Shown: positions 44,328-52,570 of the stretch, in pieces
Layout of the letters: every line of letters starts with the position of its first letter
Position numbering within the stretch: the stretch's first letter is position 1
Source of the DNA: Halorussus salinisoli
GTDB taxonomy: Archaea > Halobacteriota > Halobacteria > Halobacteriales > Haladaptataceae
Direction of reading: 5' to 3'
Assembly: GCA_005239435.1 (NCBI GenBank)
Contig: SZNP01000010.1
Location: 1-64,000, forward strand
Length of the DNA: 64,000 nt
Position numbers and translations under genes: made by a program
Notes under the pieces: generated by a model
What the model saw: the letters and a program-made list of their open reading frames with translations, nothing else
The model's database searches: none
Told to the model about the DNA's origin: nothing

Positions 44328-44963
44328 TCACCCCGTGACGAAACCCTTTATCGAGGGCTTTGCGTGACCCTTTCCATTGCGGAGAGCGTCATCCGCTCCA
44401 TCCATCCAGTATGACACTAGTATCTTCCACTGCACCGTGTCGAGATTGACATCTTTCTGGAAAAGTTTTTGATAGCAAGATTCGAAGGCACGATGCTTTT
44501 CCTCTGATGTAGAGTTTTGCGCCGACATCTTGAAGATTTTTGATTCCTCTATCGGTGATTCCTCAGGTGGATTCATTTCGACAAACCATATTTCGCCCTT
44601 ATCTTCGAGAGATACAGAGATACATTGTGTATCAGCGAGCAAATCGAGGAGGGTGTAATCTAGTTCTCGGTCCACGGACTCTGAATTAGGGAAGAAGTCC
44701 ATAACAGCATCGCCCAATGAATCACCCAACTGTTCATGTAGCTCTCTTTCTTCATAGTCAACATGACCCGCAGCTGTATCCGCCATTTCAGCGGCTATCA
44801 CTGACCGCACCGTGTTATTCTCTAGATCATCTTCGGGAATGTTCCATACAGAGGAGATTGGAATACCACCTTTCATGAGCAAGAATGAGAATTTTTCTTC
44901 CTCACCTTTTCGGACGGTGAGCACCAACTCTGGATGAATCTGATAATTGCGTTCTTCACTCAT
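44328..44963 (-). CDS. Unknown 211-residue partner of an AbrB-type gene
   Basis: Acidic protein with a beta-rich start (YQIHPELVLTVRKGEEEKFS; FLLMKGGIPISSVWNIPE) and a helical C-terminus (KHRAFESCYQKLFQKDVNLD). No known toxin or enzyme motif is visible. Its ATG overlaps the end of the small AbrB-type gene upstream on the same strand, so they are co-translated. That arrangement resembles toxin-antitoxin or regulator-effector pairs, but the toxin role is only a hypothesis. Confidence 0.65.
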   Translation of the reverse strand: MSEERNYQIHPELVLTVRKGEEEKFSFLLMKGGIPISSVWNIPEDDLENNTVRSVIAAEMADTAAGHVDYEERELHEQLGDSLGDAVMDFFPNSESVDRELDYTLLDLLADTQCISVSLEDKGEIWFVEMNPPEESPIEESKIFKMSAQNSTSEEKHRAFESCYQKLFQKDVNLDTVQWKILVSYWMDGADDALRNGKGHAKPSIKGFVTG

Positions 44964-45099
44964 CGATATCGTGTTCTCCGGTAACTGCCTGAATTTCGAG
45001 TTCGACTAAATCGCCGTGTTCGATTTCTAATTCGGTCCGTACGGGGTGTGGAATCGCTACACGCCCTTCGCGCTGAAGTGGTACCGTTACTTTCATCAT
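44956..45099 (-). CDS. AbrB/SpoVT-type DNA-binding protein
   Basis: 47 residues, shorter than usual gene-finding limits. VPLQREGRVAIPHPVRTELE then IEHGDLVELEIQAV is the swapped-hairpin AbrB fold: G-R-V-x-I-P, L-x-I-x-x-G-D, v-E-L-E-v. Such proteins act as antitoxins or transition-state regulators. Two ATG codons (45099 and 45096) are possible; the gene overlaps the start of the 211-residue gene by 8 bp. Likely autoregulates this pair. An AT-rich region between 45096 and 45190 holds promoters for both directions. Confidence 0.8.
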   Translation of the reverse strand: MMKVTVPLQREGRVAIPHPVRTELEIEHGDLVELEIQAVTGEHDIDE

Positions 45100-45230
45100 T
45101 TCTTGTTCCTCGGCCCGTCATTCGTTTTTCGTCGTTCCGGGCCTATCGTAGTAGACGTGCTACACGAACATAGTCGTTACTTATAAGAGTGACTCGCTAC
45201 AACGGGACAAATGAGGAAGTAGGGGTTTAT

Positions 45231-46028
45231 ATGGGAGAACAAAGAGCAGATTTCCTCTGGAATAATGAGCGGGAATATATCAGGGGAGAAAGCAACGACC
45301 GACGAGTTAAATCACAACTAAAGAACGAGTCGGCCACAGCAGCCGTCCTCGGAAATCGGCTTGCGGAATTCCGGTCCGACCTAGAACTCACCGAGCGATT
45401 CTGGCGCGACCGGATGGCCGACGAAGGCGGCCGATACCATTGGGAGGATATCGTTCTCCCTGCGAACGAAGCCGAAATTCGAAAGCTACGAAACGTGCTC
45501 GATGACTGGCTAACGCACGCGGAAACGGATTTCGTCGAACGTGAAGACGAGATTTTAGAAGACCATCTCTACCCGCTTTGGGAGGACCTCGACTTCGGCA
45601 ATCAGCCAGAGAGCCGCCTACTCTTCGCTAGAGCCGAGAATATCGAGAACTCGACGGAGAAGAACGATATCGAGGAGCTCGTTGCCCGCCGTGAAGCGTT
45701 AGTCATACTCCTTCAAGAGCCACAGCTTCGGGAGATTTTCATGTGGGTAGGCGACCATCCGCAACGTAAAATCCCGAAAAACAAAGAGTATAAGCAGAAT
45801 TCGTGGCGGTGGGCGGCAAGCCGCCGTATAGCGAACGACCACGGCCTTCTCGAAGAGATAGGTGACTGGAAGCACATCTACGAGCGTACGCTACGAGGAG
45901 ATGCCGTCTACCGGACGCTTGAGAAGTTAGCGACATCGACTACTGACGCCGTCGCTGATCTGCCTACAGAGGAGAAGCTAAGGAAGTGGTTGAGCTTTCT
46001 CTATCAGAGACAAGGCCGGACGGAGTAA
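45231..46028 (+). CDS. Unknown 265-residue protein
   Basis: Soluble, strongly charged and helical; notable segments are FRSDLELTERFWRDRMADEG, VLDDWLTHAETDFVEREDE and QNSWRWAASRRIANDHGLLE, the last resembling a DNA-binding helix. No known family recognised. The start at ATG 45231 is preferred because the TATA-like ACTTATAAG is at about 45179-45187, leaving a short leader; a GTG at 45189 would overlap the TATA. Faces away from the AbrB pair, likely sharing the regulatory region. Confidence 0.62.
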   Translation: MGEQRADFLWNNEREYIRGESNDRRVKSQLKNESATAAVLGNRLAEFRSDLELTERFWRDRMADEGGRYHWEDIVLPANEAEIRKLRNVLDDWLTHAETDFVEREDEILEDHLYPLWEDLDFGNQPESRLLFARAENIENSTEKNDIEELVARREALVILLQEPQLREIFMWVGDHPQRKIPKNKEYKQNSWRWAASRRIANDHGLLEEIGDWKHIYERTLRGDAVYRTLEKLATSTTDAVADLPTEEKLRKWLSFLYQRQGRTE

Positions 46029-46298
46029 ACCGCTTTCTCCGGAGTCTAAGATAGATTCACGACGATGAGACCGCTGTGATATCGCTCTCGGTAACCTATT
46101 CCCTCCCTTCCCTTCCGTCGCTAGAACTCGGCGAGAAACGGCTGTAAGCCGTGCAAACGGTTTCTCGGACCTTCGTTCGACCCCCTCCATCGGTCGCTCC
46201 GGAATTCAAACGATAGAGCGACGTTAGCATGTTACCGTTAGAGATGGAAGTTAAGAGCGAAAAATCAGAAGCTTGTTTGGCGGTAGTTTGATATTCTA

Positions 46299-47660
46299 AT
46301 GGAGGGAATACGAGATGTGACCTCCGAGAGTATTGAGCACGATTTGAATGAACTTACTCAACGTCTCGATACGCTTCCGGAAGCGGACGAGCCACCGCCT
46401 ACCACACTTCAGATTTTAGGCCGGAGTCGCCGGGAAACTGATTGGCAACAGTTTTTACTCCATTTTCTAACACCTGACGAAGCGCACGGGCTAAACGATG
46501 AGGCGCTCGAACATCTCCTCCGGGCACTATCTGCCCGAGACGATTTCGAGTTTTCGTTTTCCCGCTTTGACCTTGACGATGTCCAGGTAGAACAGGAAGT
46601 CGTCACCGATCAAGGGCGGCCGGATATCGTTATTTGGTCGGATAAGGACTGGTTTCTCTGCTTTGAGTTGAAGGTCGATTCGTCGGAAGGTACCGACCAG
46701 ACCAAGCGATACGTGGAGGTCGAAGCATTTGATGGCATCAATCTCGACAAATCGGTAATCGAGGGACACCACTACGTCTACCTCGCACCGGCAGACGCAT
46801 CCTCTCCGAATGCATGCGAGTTCGTGCACGTGTCGTGGGAGTGGATTGCGTCGGAGCTACAGGCGTTTCTCGCGGAGAGCTACGGAGAGTATCCGTCTCG
46901 AACGACGGCTCAACTTAACGCGTTCATCGATACAATACGGAATGAGCTAACCATGACGGATTATCAAGAGAATCAGCAAGAAAAGATGGAGTTGTACGTG
47001 CGTCACTACGACGAAATTCAGGAGGTAGAAGACGCCTTCGTCGAAGGCTGGACCGAGTTCGAGCAGGAGTGGGGAACACGATTAGCAAATGCGCTCGATA
47101 CTGGTGAGGTCGAATCGAGTTCTCCGGTCCCGGATGAGTACGTTACGTTCAAATTCAATCGAAATGGTGAATCATCTGAACGGTGGATATTCAAGCAGGC
47201 AACCTCCGATTGGGCGTGGATTTTTAGAGACGGATGGTGGAAGCGGGCGGATACCCGAGAGAACATCTATAATCGAAATCGGCCTGACGTACGAATCGGA
47301 TTTCTTCATCGGTTAGAGAAACATCGCGAAAATGCCGTCCGGGACCACGAGTTGAAGATCTTCTTCCGCATGACTCCCCCGAGCCCCGAGGAGTTCAAGA
47401 GTTCGTTCGAGCAGATGTTTTACGACCGGAAGGAGAAGATAGCCGATTATACGCCACAACCCGGCGAAATCACCGGGAATAAATCGAATCTACTCGAAGT
47501 AACATACGATATCGATGTGAAAAATCACGAGTCATACTTTGAAGCGTATATCGCGGCGCTCAGAGACGCGTTTGTAGACCACGTCGTAGACAACGAAGAG
47601 TTAGTCTCGAAAATCGATGATATCTATACGGAATCTCTCGAAGAAATCGACCTGGAGTAG
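46299..47660 (+). CDS. PD-(D/E)XK nuclease superfamily protein
   Basis: 453 residues. The nuclease core is clear at about 104-135: VTDQGRPDIVIWSDKDWFLC followed by FELKVDSSEGTDQTKRYVE, i.e. the P-D...E-x-K triad with Asp, Glu and Lys in place. Upstream SRRETDWQQFLLHFLTPDEA is the usual first helix. The C-terminal half (about 225-453) has WIFKQATSDWAWIFRDGW and KNHESYFEAYIAALRDAFVD and may recognise DNA or a partner. Probably a restriction-like or defence nuclease. Preceded by a 270-bp intergenic gap; convergent with the integrase gene. Confidence 0.85.
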   Translation: MEGIRDVTSESIEHDLNELTQRLDTLPEADEPPPTTLQILGRSRRETDWQQFLLHFLTPDEAHGLNDEALEHLLRALSARDDFEFSFSRFDLDDVQVEQEVVTDQGRPDIVIWSDKDWFLCFELKVDSSEGTDQTKRYVEVEAFDGINLDKSVIEGHHYVYLAPADASSPNACEFVHVSWEWIASELQAFLAESYGEYPSRTTAQLNAFIDTIRNELTMTDYQENQQEKMELYVRHYDEIQEVEDAFVEGWTEFEQEWGTRLANALDTGEVESSSPVPDEYVTFKFNRNGESSERWIFKQATSDWAWIFRDGWWKRADTRENIYNRNRPDVRIGFLHRLEKHRENAVRDHELKIFFRMTPPSPEEFKSSFEQMFYDRKEKIADYTPQPGEITGNKSNLLEVTYDIDVKNHESYFEAYIAALRDAFVDHVVDNEELVSKIDDIYTESLEEIDLE

Positions 47661-47700
47661 TTTATGGTGTTAGCGTCGGGCCTACCCGCCACAGTCTGAC

Positions 47701-48864
47701 TTAGCCCATCCGGTCGAGTGCGTCACGCCGATCTTCGACCGGCACTTGGTCGTACTTCATGGTAGTTACTGGGTTCTTATGGCGCAACTGCGCTTTCGCC
47801 GCCGCGAGGTCCCGCTCTTTCGTCATGTAGGTCCCGACGGAGTGTCGTATTGTATACCACGACATCTTCCGATTCGCCGTCTCGATACCGGCATAGTCAC
47901 AGAGTCGGTGAAGGAGCCGTCGGAGACTCTTCGAGCCCCAAGGATTCCCGTGGCTTGTGAGCCAAAGAGTGTCCGTCTCCTCGTATCGGTCGTATAGTTC
48001 TCGTTCCTCTAGCCATCGCGAGAGTGCCGTCGCCGTTCTGTCGGTTACGCTTACCGTCCAGTTGCCCTCGTTCTTCGATGACTCAGCTTTAGGGATGCGG
48101 AGCACGCCATTTGTCGCGTCGACCCACTCGGTAGTCGCGTTTCCGACTTCGGCAGGCCGGAACCCGACATCAAGGCTTGTCCAGACGAGCGATGTAATCT
48201 CCCAACCGTTCACTTCATCCCAATCTTCTTCGGTGACGTCCGTGTAGTCCTTGCCGAGGACGTTCGCGACGTAATGTTTCCAGCCGCTCCGTTCTTCGGC
48301 AGTAAGCGTACTATAGGCGGGTAGGCTCCCTTCGTTTAGCGCCACTTGCCGAATCACCCGACGCTCCTCTCGCGTCAAGAAATCTTGCGGTTGATGGTTC
48401 CCACCTGAGCCATCGAACGAATACTCGAAGTTCCATTCGTCACGACCGTGTTCGTGATGAAGCCACTTCGAGCAGCGCTTGAGAGCCTCCTGTTTCTTCC
48501 CTTTATCCGTCTGTGTCTTATCGGCGACGGCGAGCCAGTCCATGTAGGCCGCGGCGTCGTCGGATTCCGGGGGATAGTGATATCTATTTTTCTGGTCCCA
48601 CATCCACCGGTCGAACTGCGCGGTCCGATACGCCGTATTCGACACCGTGTAGGGTGAGTACCCCTCGGCCTTCTCGGGTGCCTTCCCTTCCTTTAGCAAC
48701 CATGATAGGAATTGTGTGCGTTGCTCTTTGTAGTCGACGATTTGCTTATCAGTCAGTTCGCCCTCGTGCGTTTTCGGTACGACTGGGATGCCCCGTGATG
48801 GCTCCAATTTGATCTTGATGGAAACGGGACAGCGTGAGAGCGTGATTGGCAGGTCCATTGTCAT
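47701..48864 (-). CDS. int: Tyrosine recombinase (integrase) of the element
   Basis: 387 residues from ATG 48864. N-terminal SAM-like core-binding domain (about 35-150) and C-terminal catalytic domain with R236 (GFRPAEV), K259 (PKAESSK), the WYTIRHS box with R340 (Tyr stands where His is common), H362 (QLRHKNP) and nucleophile Y371 (TTMKYDQ). This is the haloarchaeal XerC/D-like integrase class that targets tRNA genes. Frame extends upstream through the tRNA but that part is not protein-like. The gene ends up intact beside attL, the pNOB8-type arrangement, rather than split as in SSV-type integrases. Confidence 0.92.
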   Translation of the reverse strand: MTMDLPITLSRCPVSIKIKLEPSRGIPVVPKTHEGELTDKQIVDYKEQRTQFLSWLLKEGKAPEKAEGYSPYTVSNTAYRTAQFDRWMWDQKNRYHYPPESDDAAAYMDWLAVADKTQTDKGKKQEALKRCSKWLHHEHGRDEWNFEYSFDGSGGNHQPQDFLTREERRVIRQVALNEGSLPAYSTLTAEERSGWKHYVANVLGKDYTDVTEEDWDEVNGWEITSLVWTSLDVGFRPAEVGNATTEWVDATNGVLRIPKAESSKNEGNWTVSVTDRTATALSRWLEERELYDRYEETDTLWLTSHGNPWGSKSLRRLLHRLCDYAGIETANRKMSWYTIRHSVGTYMTKERDLAAAKAQLRHKNPVTTMKYDQVPVEDRRDALDRMG

Positions 48865-48912
48865 CGATGTCCTGCCGAGATGAAAATTGGAAGACTGCTG
48901 TACGATGCTCAG

Positions 48913-48963
48913 TGCGCGGGACCGGATTCGAACCGGCGGACCCCTACGGGATAGCGTCCTAAG
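48913..48963 (-). repeat. Right attachment repeat within tRNA-Leu
   Basis: 51 bp identical to 22434-22484. It forms the 3' part of the intact tRNA gene and was supplied by the element during integration, so tRNA function is preserved. The integrase gene starts 49 bp away. Confidence 0.95.
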
Positions 48964-48997
48964 CGCTACGCCGTTGGCCTGGCTTGGCAACCCGCGC
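48914..48997 (-). tRNA. tRNA-Leu(UAG)
   Basis: 84-nt class II tRNA on the minus strand. Acceptor strands GCGCGGG and CCCGCGC pair fully. Anticodon stem TAGCG/CGCTA closes the loop CTTAGGA, so the anticodon is TAG and reads CUN leucine codons. T arm GCCGG-TTCGAAT-CCGGT is canonical, and the long variable arm is as expected for leucine. No intron seen; CCA is not encoded. It is the integration target of the element. Confidence 0.95.
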
Positions 48998-48999
48998 GC

Positions 49000-49516
49000 A
49001 CTCTCCAGTTCCGGCGAGGGCGACAAGAAACTGTCGTTCTTCGGGAGGACCGCGACGGGTGCGCACCGAGTGCGCTCGATGCTACGGAGATACAGTTCGG
49101 AACCCCCAATACAATCCTCTAACACATATCTTCGTTTCTCTAAGTAGCACGTATCCGTTTCAAATACGCAATGGCAGGCTGACCAAACTACCGGAACGCT
49201 TGTTCAACCATCCCATCGTGGGTGAGATAAAGGAGCCGCCCGGTCGCGGGCCTGCGGCCCGTGGTCGTCTCGTGAGCGCAGCGAACGAAATGCCGGAAAT
49301 CGGATATTTTCGGAGACAGTCCAGCGAGCAGGACCGTCTTCCGTCGGCGAGCGCGCGCGGACTTTCTACACCGTCTTCCGGTCCCCTCGGAGGTGTTTCT
49401 CGGCAAAACGGTACGTCGTAGCGGCGGAGATCTTCTAACCTATCCCCAAAAATCCCGACGTATCGTTCCGCAACCGCCCCGAGACGCTTATGTGAATCCG
49501 GTCGCAAGCTATCGCC
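49000..49516. other. Intergenic region right of the tRNA, no gene found
   Basis: About 515 bp of chromosomal DNA between tRNA-Leu and the TFB-like gene. The tRNA promoter must lie near 49000-49060. Several frames are open but none has protein-like composition. No repeat or RNA gene recognised. Confidence 0.45.
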
Positions 49517-49846
49517 GTGTATCGGGCACGCGACCACGTCCAAAACGAGCGATGGCTCGCCGAAATCCAACAGGCCGCGGACCGACTGGACCTCGACACC
49601 GCCGCGCGTTCGCGGGCGACCGACCTCTTCCTCTCGACCGTCTCGGAGTGGGACGCGCCGAGCGAACGAGACGCCGACTCCCGGCAGGCCGTCGTCGCGG
49701 CCAGTCTCTACGCCGGGTCGCTCATCGAGGGCGACCAGCGCTCGCAGAGCGAGGTGGCCGACGCCGCGGGGGTCGCGCGACTGACGATTCAGCAACGCTG
49801 GAAGGAACTCCTGGAAGAGGCTGGTCTACAACCGCCGTCGTGGTAG
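49517..49846 (+). CDS. Single-cyclin TFB-like protein (TFIIB family, short)
   Basis: 109 residues from GTG 49517. It has one cyclin repeat resembling the second TFB repeat: LAEIQQAADRLDLDTAARSR, VVAASLYAGSLIEGD and the HTH-like SEVADAAGVARLTIQQRWKE. No zinc ribbon or first repeat. Such short TFIIB-family proteins are common in haloarchaea and may bind DNA or TBP without recruiting polymerase. Upstream GACGCTTATGTG is TATA-like about 30-35 bp before the start. Chromosomal, just outside the element, which itself encodes a two-repeat TFB-like protein. Confidence 0.82.
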   Translation: MYRARDHVQNERWLAEIQQAADRLDLDTAARSRATDLFLSTVSEWDAPSERDADSRQAVVAASLYAGSLIEGDQRSQSEVADAAGVARLTIQQRWKELLEEAGLQPPSW

Positions 49847-50043
49847 CGCTAGAGCGTTTTCGGAGTCGTCCCTACGTTCTACCGCTACTGAGGGTCGGAT
49901 AGAACGACGAATCGATAGTCACGAGTCAGTCGAGCGCACGCTCGTGGAAAGCATCACCGAGCGCATCCCGGCGGTTCGGCGGCCGAGCGTCCACCGAGGA
50001 AAACCGTCGCTAACGCCCGTGAAAACCAGCAATCGAGAACGTA

Positions 50044-50532
50044 TCAGCGCTCGGCGTCCCGGCCCTCGCGCTCGGGAGTCAGATTGCCGTGCTCGTCGAT
50101 TTCGCCCTTGACGATGCGCGTGCTGGAGATGATGTCGCCGTCCTCGGCGTGGATGTGAGGGACGACTTCCACGTCGAGGGGGTCGTGGCCGCGTTCGCCT
50201 CGAATCTCGTTGATGCGCTCGGCACCGTCGGTGGTCTCCGGGGAGACGACCAGGGCGTCGAACTGCGGTTCGGTGGCGATACCGGTCGGTTCGGTCAACT
50301 CTCGGACCTCGAACTCGCGGTCGTACTCGTCGGCGAACTCCGACAGCACGGCCTCCAAGTCGGCCTTGCGCTCGTCGAACGGGCGGACGTACCGGTCCTC
50401 GTGGCGCGTCTTCGGCGCGAGTTCGTCGCTGGTCAGACCGACCGTCACGTCGCCGAGTTCGAAGGCGCGCTCGAACAGCGCGCGGTGGCCGTCGTGGACC
50501 GGGTCGAAGGTCCCGCCCAGGGCAACCCTCAT
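50044..50532 (-). CDS. coaD: Phosphopantetheine adenylyltransferase, archaeal CoaD
   Basis: 162 residues. Nucleotidyltransferase motif GGTFDPVHDGHRALFERA (about 6-23), with the HxGH-like VHDGH, and the downstream ISSTRI motif (about 137-142) mark this family, which converts phosphopantetheine to dephospho-CoA. Start ATG 50532 is required by the motif; the ORF running upstream to 51090 overlaps the regulator gene in another frame. Directly downstream of the winged-helix gene with a 61-bp gap, so co-transcription is possible. Confidence 0.92.
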   Translation of the reverse strand: MRVALGGTFDPVHDGHRALFERAFELGDVTVGLTSDELAPKTRHEDRYVRPFDERKADLEAVLSEFADEYDREFEVRELTEPTGIATEPQFDALVVSPETTDGAERINEIRGERGHDPLDVEVVPHIHAEDGDIISSTRIVKGEIDEHGNLTPEREGRDAER

Positions 50533-50593
50533 ACCCCCGCGAAGGGTACCCCGCGGCTTAGTGCCTTCGGAATAGCGCCCGGCGACTCGAATT

Positions 50594-51322
50594 TTACGTC
50601 TCGTCGTCGCTTCCGGACGCGTCGCCGAGTCCGGACTCGTCGTCGCTTCCGGACCCGTCTTCTTCATCCTCGACGCGGATGCTGACCGGTTCGCTGGTCT
50701 CGCCCGTCTCCGACCGGTCCTCGGGTTCGAGGTGGTCGTCCAGGTTGAACACCGTGTTGAGTTCGTCCTGAATCTGGCCGACGATGCCACCCACGAGGTC
50801 GCTCGGAGCGATGGCGGTGTACTCGTATGGGTTGTTGCCAGCGCCCTCGCTCTCGCGCTTGCGGCGCTCGACCTTCTCTTCTTCGTGGAGTTCCGCGAGC
50901 GACTCCCGGACCGTCGAGGGGTAGAGACCGGTCCCTTCCGCGATCTCCTCGCTGGTGCTGTAGGGCTGTTGGCGGAGATAGACGTAGATTCGCGCCCGCG
51001 TCTCGGTGTCGAGGACCCACGAGAGCAGGTCCACGATGCCCTGGTCGAACTGGTCGACGGCCCGGTCGGCCTCCTCTTCGAGGCGCTCACGGCCCTTCGA
51101 GATGCGGTCCTGGTCGGTCTCGACCGGCACGTCCTGTTCGACCGACACCTGCTCTTCGCCCGCCACCTCCACGTTCACCTCTTCGGTGAGGTCGCCCTCC
51201 TCGTCGACTTCGAGTTCCTCCTCGACCGTCACGTCGTCGTCCACGTCCTCTATCTCCGTCTCCTCGACGGTGTCGTCTTCGACGTCCACGTCGTCGTTCT
51301 CGTCTGTGTTTTCCCCGGACAT
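50594..51322 (-). CDS. Winged-helix transcriptional regulator with acidic N-terminus
   Basis: 242 residues. First about 70 are extremely acidic (DDTVEETEIEDVDDDVTVEE), then a helix linker and a winged helix near 105-155: RARIYVYLRQQPYSTSEEIA, EGTGLYPSTVRESLAELHEE. A dimerisation-like helical region follows (DELNTVFNLDDHL) and another acidic Ser/Asp tail. Resembles ArsR/TrmB-like haloarchaeal regulators. Targets unknown; coaD lies downstream. Confidence 0.78.
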   Translation of the reverse strand: MSGENTDENDDVDVEDDTVEETEIEDVDDDVTVEEELEVDEEGDLTEEVNVEVAGEEQVSVEQDVPVETDQDRISKGRERLEEEADRAVDQFDQGIVDLLSWVLDTETRARIYVYLRQQPYSTSEEIAEGTGLYPSTVRESLAELHEEEKVERRKRESEGAGNNPYEYTAIAPSDLVGGIVGQIQDELNTVFNLDDHLEPEDRSETGETSEPVSIRVEDEEDGSGSDDESGLGDASGSDDET

Positions 51323-51405
51323 GTCCTCTCTACGAGGACAAAAGCCGTGAGCGAGTAAAAACCTTGCCTACGGGTAGTGACGCTCCGGTGCTCGGACTCG
51401 AACGC

Positions 51406-52488
51406 CTACTGCTCGCGCAGAACCAGCGACTCGTAGAGGGCTTCGACGCCCTCCTCGTCCCGAATCCGGCGCTGGCGGGTCGCCCCACTTTCGCCGTCGT
51501 AGATGTCCCGGATACCCGAGACGCCCAGTCGGTCGCACTCCCGGTCTACGACATCGCCGAGTCCGATTTCTCCCTCGCGGTCCCGCCGGACGAAGGCGGC
51601 GTCGTGGCCGTACCGCATCGCCCGCCACTTGTTCTCGTCCAAGAGTTCCCGGCGATGACGATAGCCCGACTCGCCGTCCTCGTATCTCGCCGCGAGGTCT
51701 TCGACGAGCGCGTGAGTGTACTCCACGAACGCCATCACGCGCTCGGGGTCGGCCTGTCCGTCGGGCGTCCGGACTTCGACAGTGCCGAGACCGGTGTGCG
51801 GTCGCACGTCGTACCAGAGTTCGCCGCGGTCGGCGATGGAGTCGCTCCGCAACATCGTCTCCTCGAACGCGGCGAAGTCGTCGTAGGAGTCGAAGCAGGT
51901 CGGCATCCCGGTGTTCGGAAGCGCCTCGAATATCTTTGCCCGCGCCGAGTGGAGACCGGTGTCGAAGCCGTTCCAGTACGGCGAGTTGGCCGACAGCGCG
52001 AGCATCACGGGGAGGTACCACCGAATCTCGTTGGCGACCCAGACCGCCTTGTCGGCGTCGTCCACGCCGACGTGGACGTGGAGTCCTGTGGTGGTGTTTC
52101 GGTGCTGCGGATACTGGATTCGATTCAACTGGTTCCGATACCGGGGCTTCTCGGCGTGTTCGAGTTCGCGCCAGAGTGCGGCCGGGTGCAGGCCCGCCGC
52201 CGCGATTCGAAAGCCGCCGGCCTCGGCGTGTTCGACCAGCGCGTTTCGGACCGCCAGCAGGTTCTCGCGGGCGTCCGCGAGGCGCTCGATCTTCGGCGTC
52301 TGAGTCTCGATGACGCACTTGAACAGTTCGTGGTCGAGTCGCCCGTCGAGTATCTCGGGCGGTTCGGTATCGTAGACGAGTTCGTCGGTTCCCGCGGTCG
52401 GAACCCCCCGGCTATCGACCACGAAGAACTCCTCCTCGATGCCCAGCGTGCCCATCTCCGCGAAACTCTCAGCCGAACCCGAGTCCAT
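51406..52488 (-). CDS. gshA: Glutamate--cysteine ligase (GshA family)
   Basis: 360 residues. N-terminal TLGIEEEFFVVDSRG is the ATP/glutamate-binding start of the GCS2 family; QTPKIERLADAREN, GLHVHVGVDDADKAV and VEVRTPDGQADP follow in the expected order. It makes gamma-glutamylcysteine, the main low-molecular-weight thiol of haloarchaea, rather than glutathione itself. ATG 52488 is chosen; the TATA-like ACTATTTATACG lies about 25-30 bp upstream, so a longer start is unlikely. Confidence 0.88.
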   Translation of the reverse strand: MDSGSAESFAEMGTLGIEEEFFVVDSRGVPTAGTDELVYDTEPPEILDGRLDHELFKCVIETQTPKIERLADARENLLAVRNALVEHAEAGGFRIAAAGLHPAALWRELEHAEKPRYRNQLNRIQYPQHRNTTTGLHVHVGVDDADKAVWVANEIRWYLPVMLALSANSPYWNGFDTGLHSARAKIFEALPNTGMPTCFDSYDDFAAFEETMLRSDSIADRGELWYDVRPHTGLGTVEVRTPDGQADPERVMAFVEYTHALVEDLAARYEDGESGYRHRRELLDENKWRAMRYGHDAAFVRRDREGEIGLGDVVDRECDRLGVSGIRDIYDGESGATRQRRIRDEEGVEALYESLVLREQ

Positions 52489-52570
52489 TTCCCGGAATTT
52501 CGCAATCCGACGTATAAATAGTTCCGAAGACGGCAGAACCGCGCGAGAGGATTCGCGCCGGGGCCTCACC

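Larger units (their letters stand above)
22434..48963. mobile_element. Integrated genetic element in tRNA-Leu(UAG)
   Basis: About 26.5 kb bounded by a 51-bp perfect direct repeat (22434-22484 and 48913-48963) that is the 3' portion of tRNA-Leu. A tyrosine recombinase gene lies immediately inside the right repeat, next to the intact tRNA, so the element keeps a whole integrase gene. Interior DNA is visibly less GC-rich than the flanks. Contents include helicase, TFB paralogue, winged-helix and AbrB regulators, and several nucleases. No recognisable capsid, packaging, Rep or conjugation gene was found, so integrative plasmid is favoured over provirus. Mosaic: the 31.4-37.3 kb block differs in codon style and lacks the GGTAGGC heptamer. 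Confidence 0.93.

Noticed and set aside
44203..44420. GACACTAGTA repeated at 44205 and about 44410 as a paired operator
   Set aside because: The second copy is inside coding sequence and lacks the palindromic partner arm, so it is probably incidental.
22500..48900. CRISPR array
   Set aside because: No regularly spaced direct repeats with unique spacers were seen anywhere in the window.
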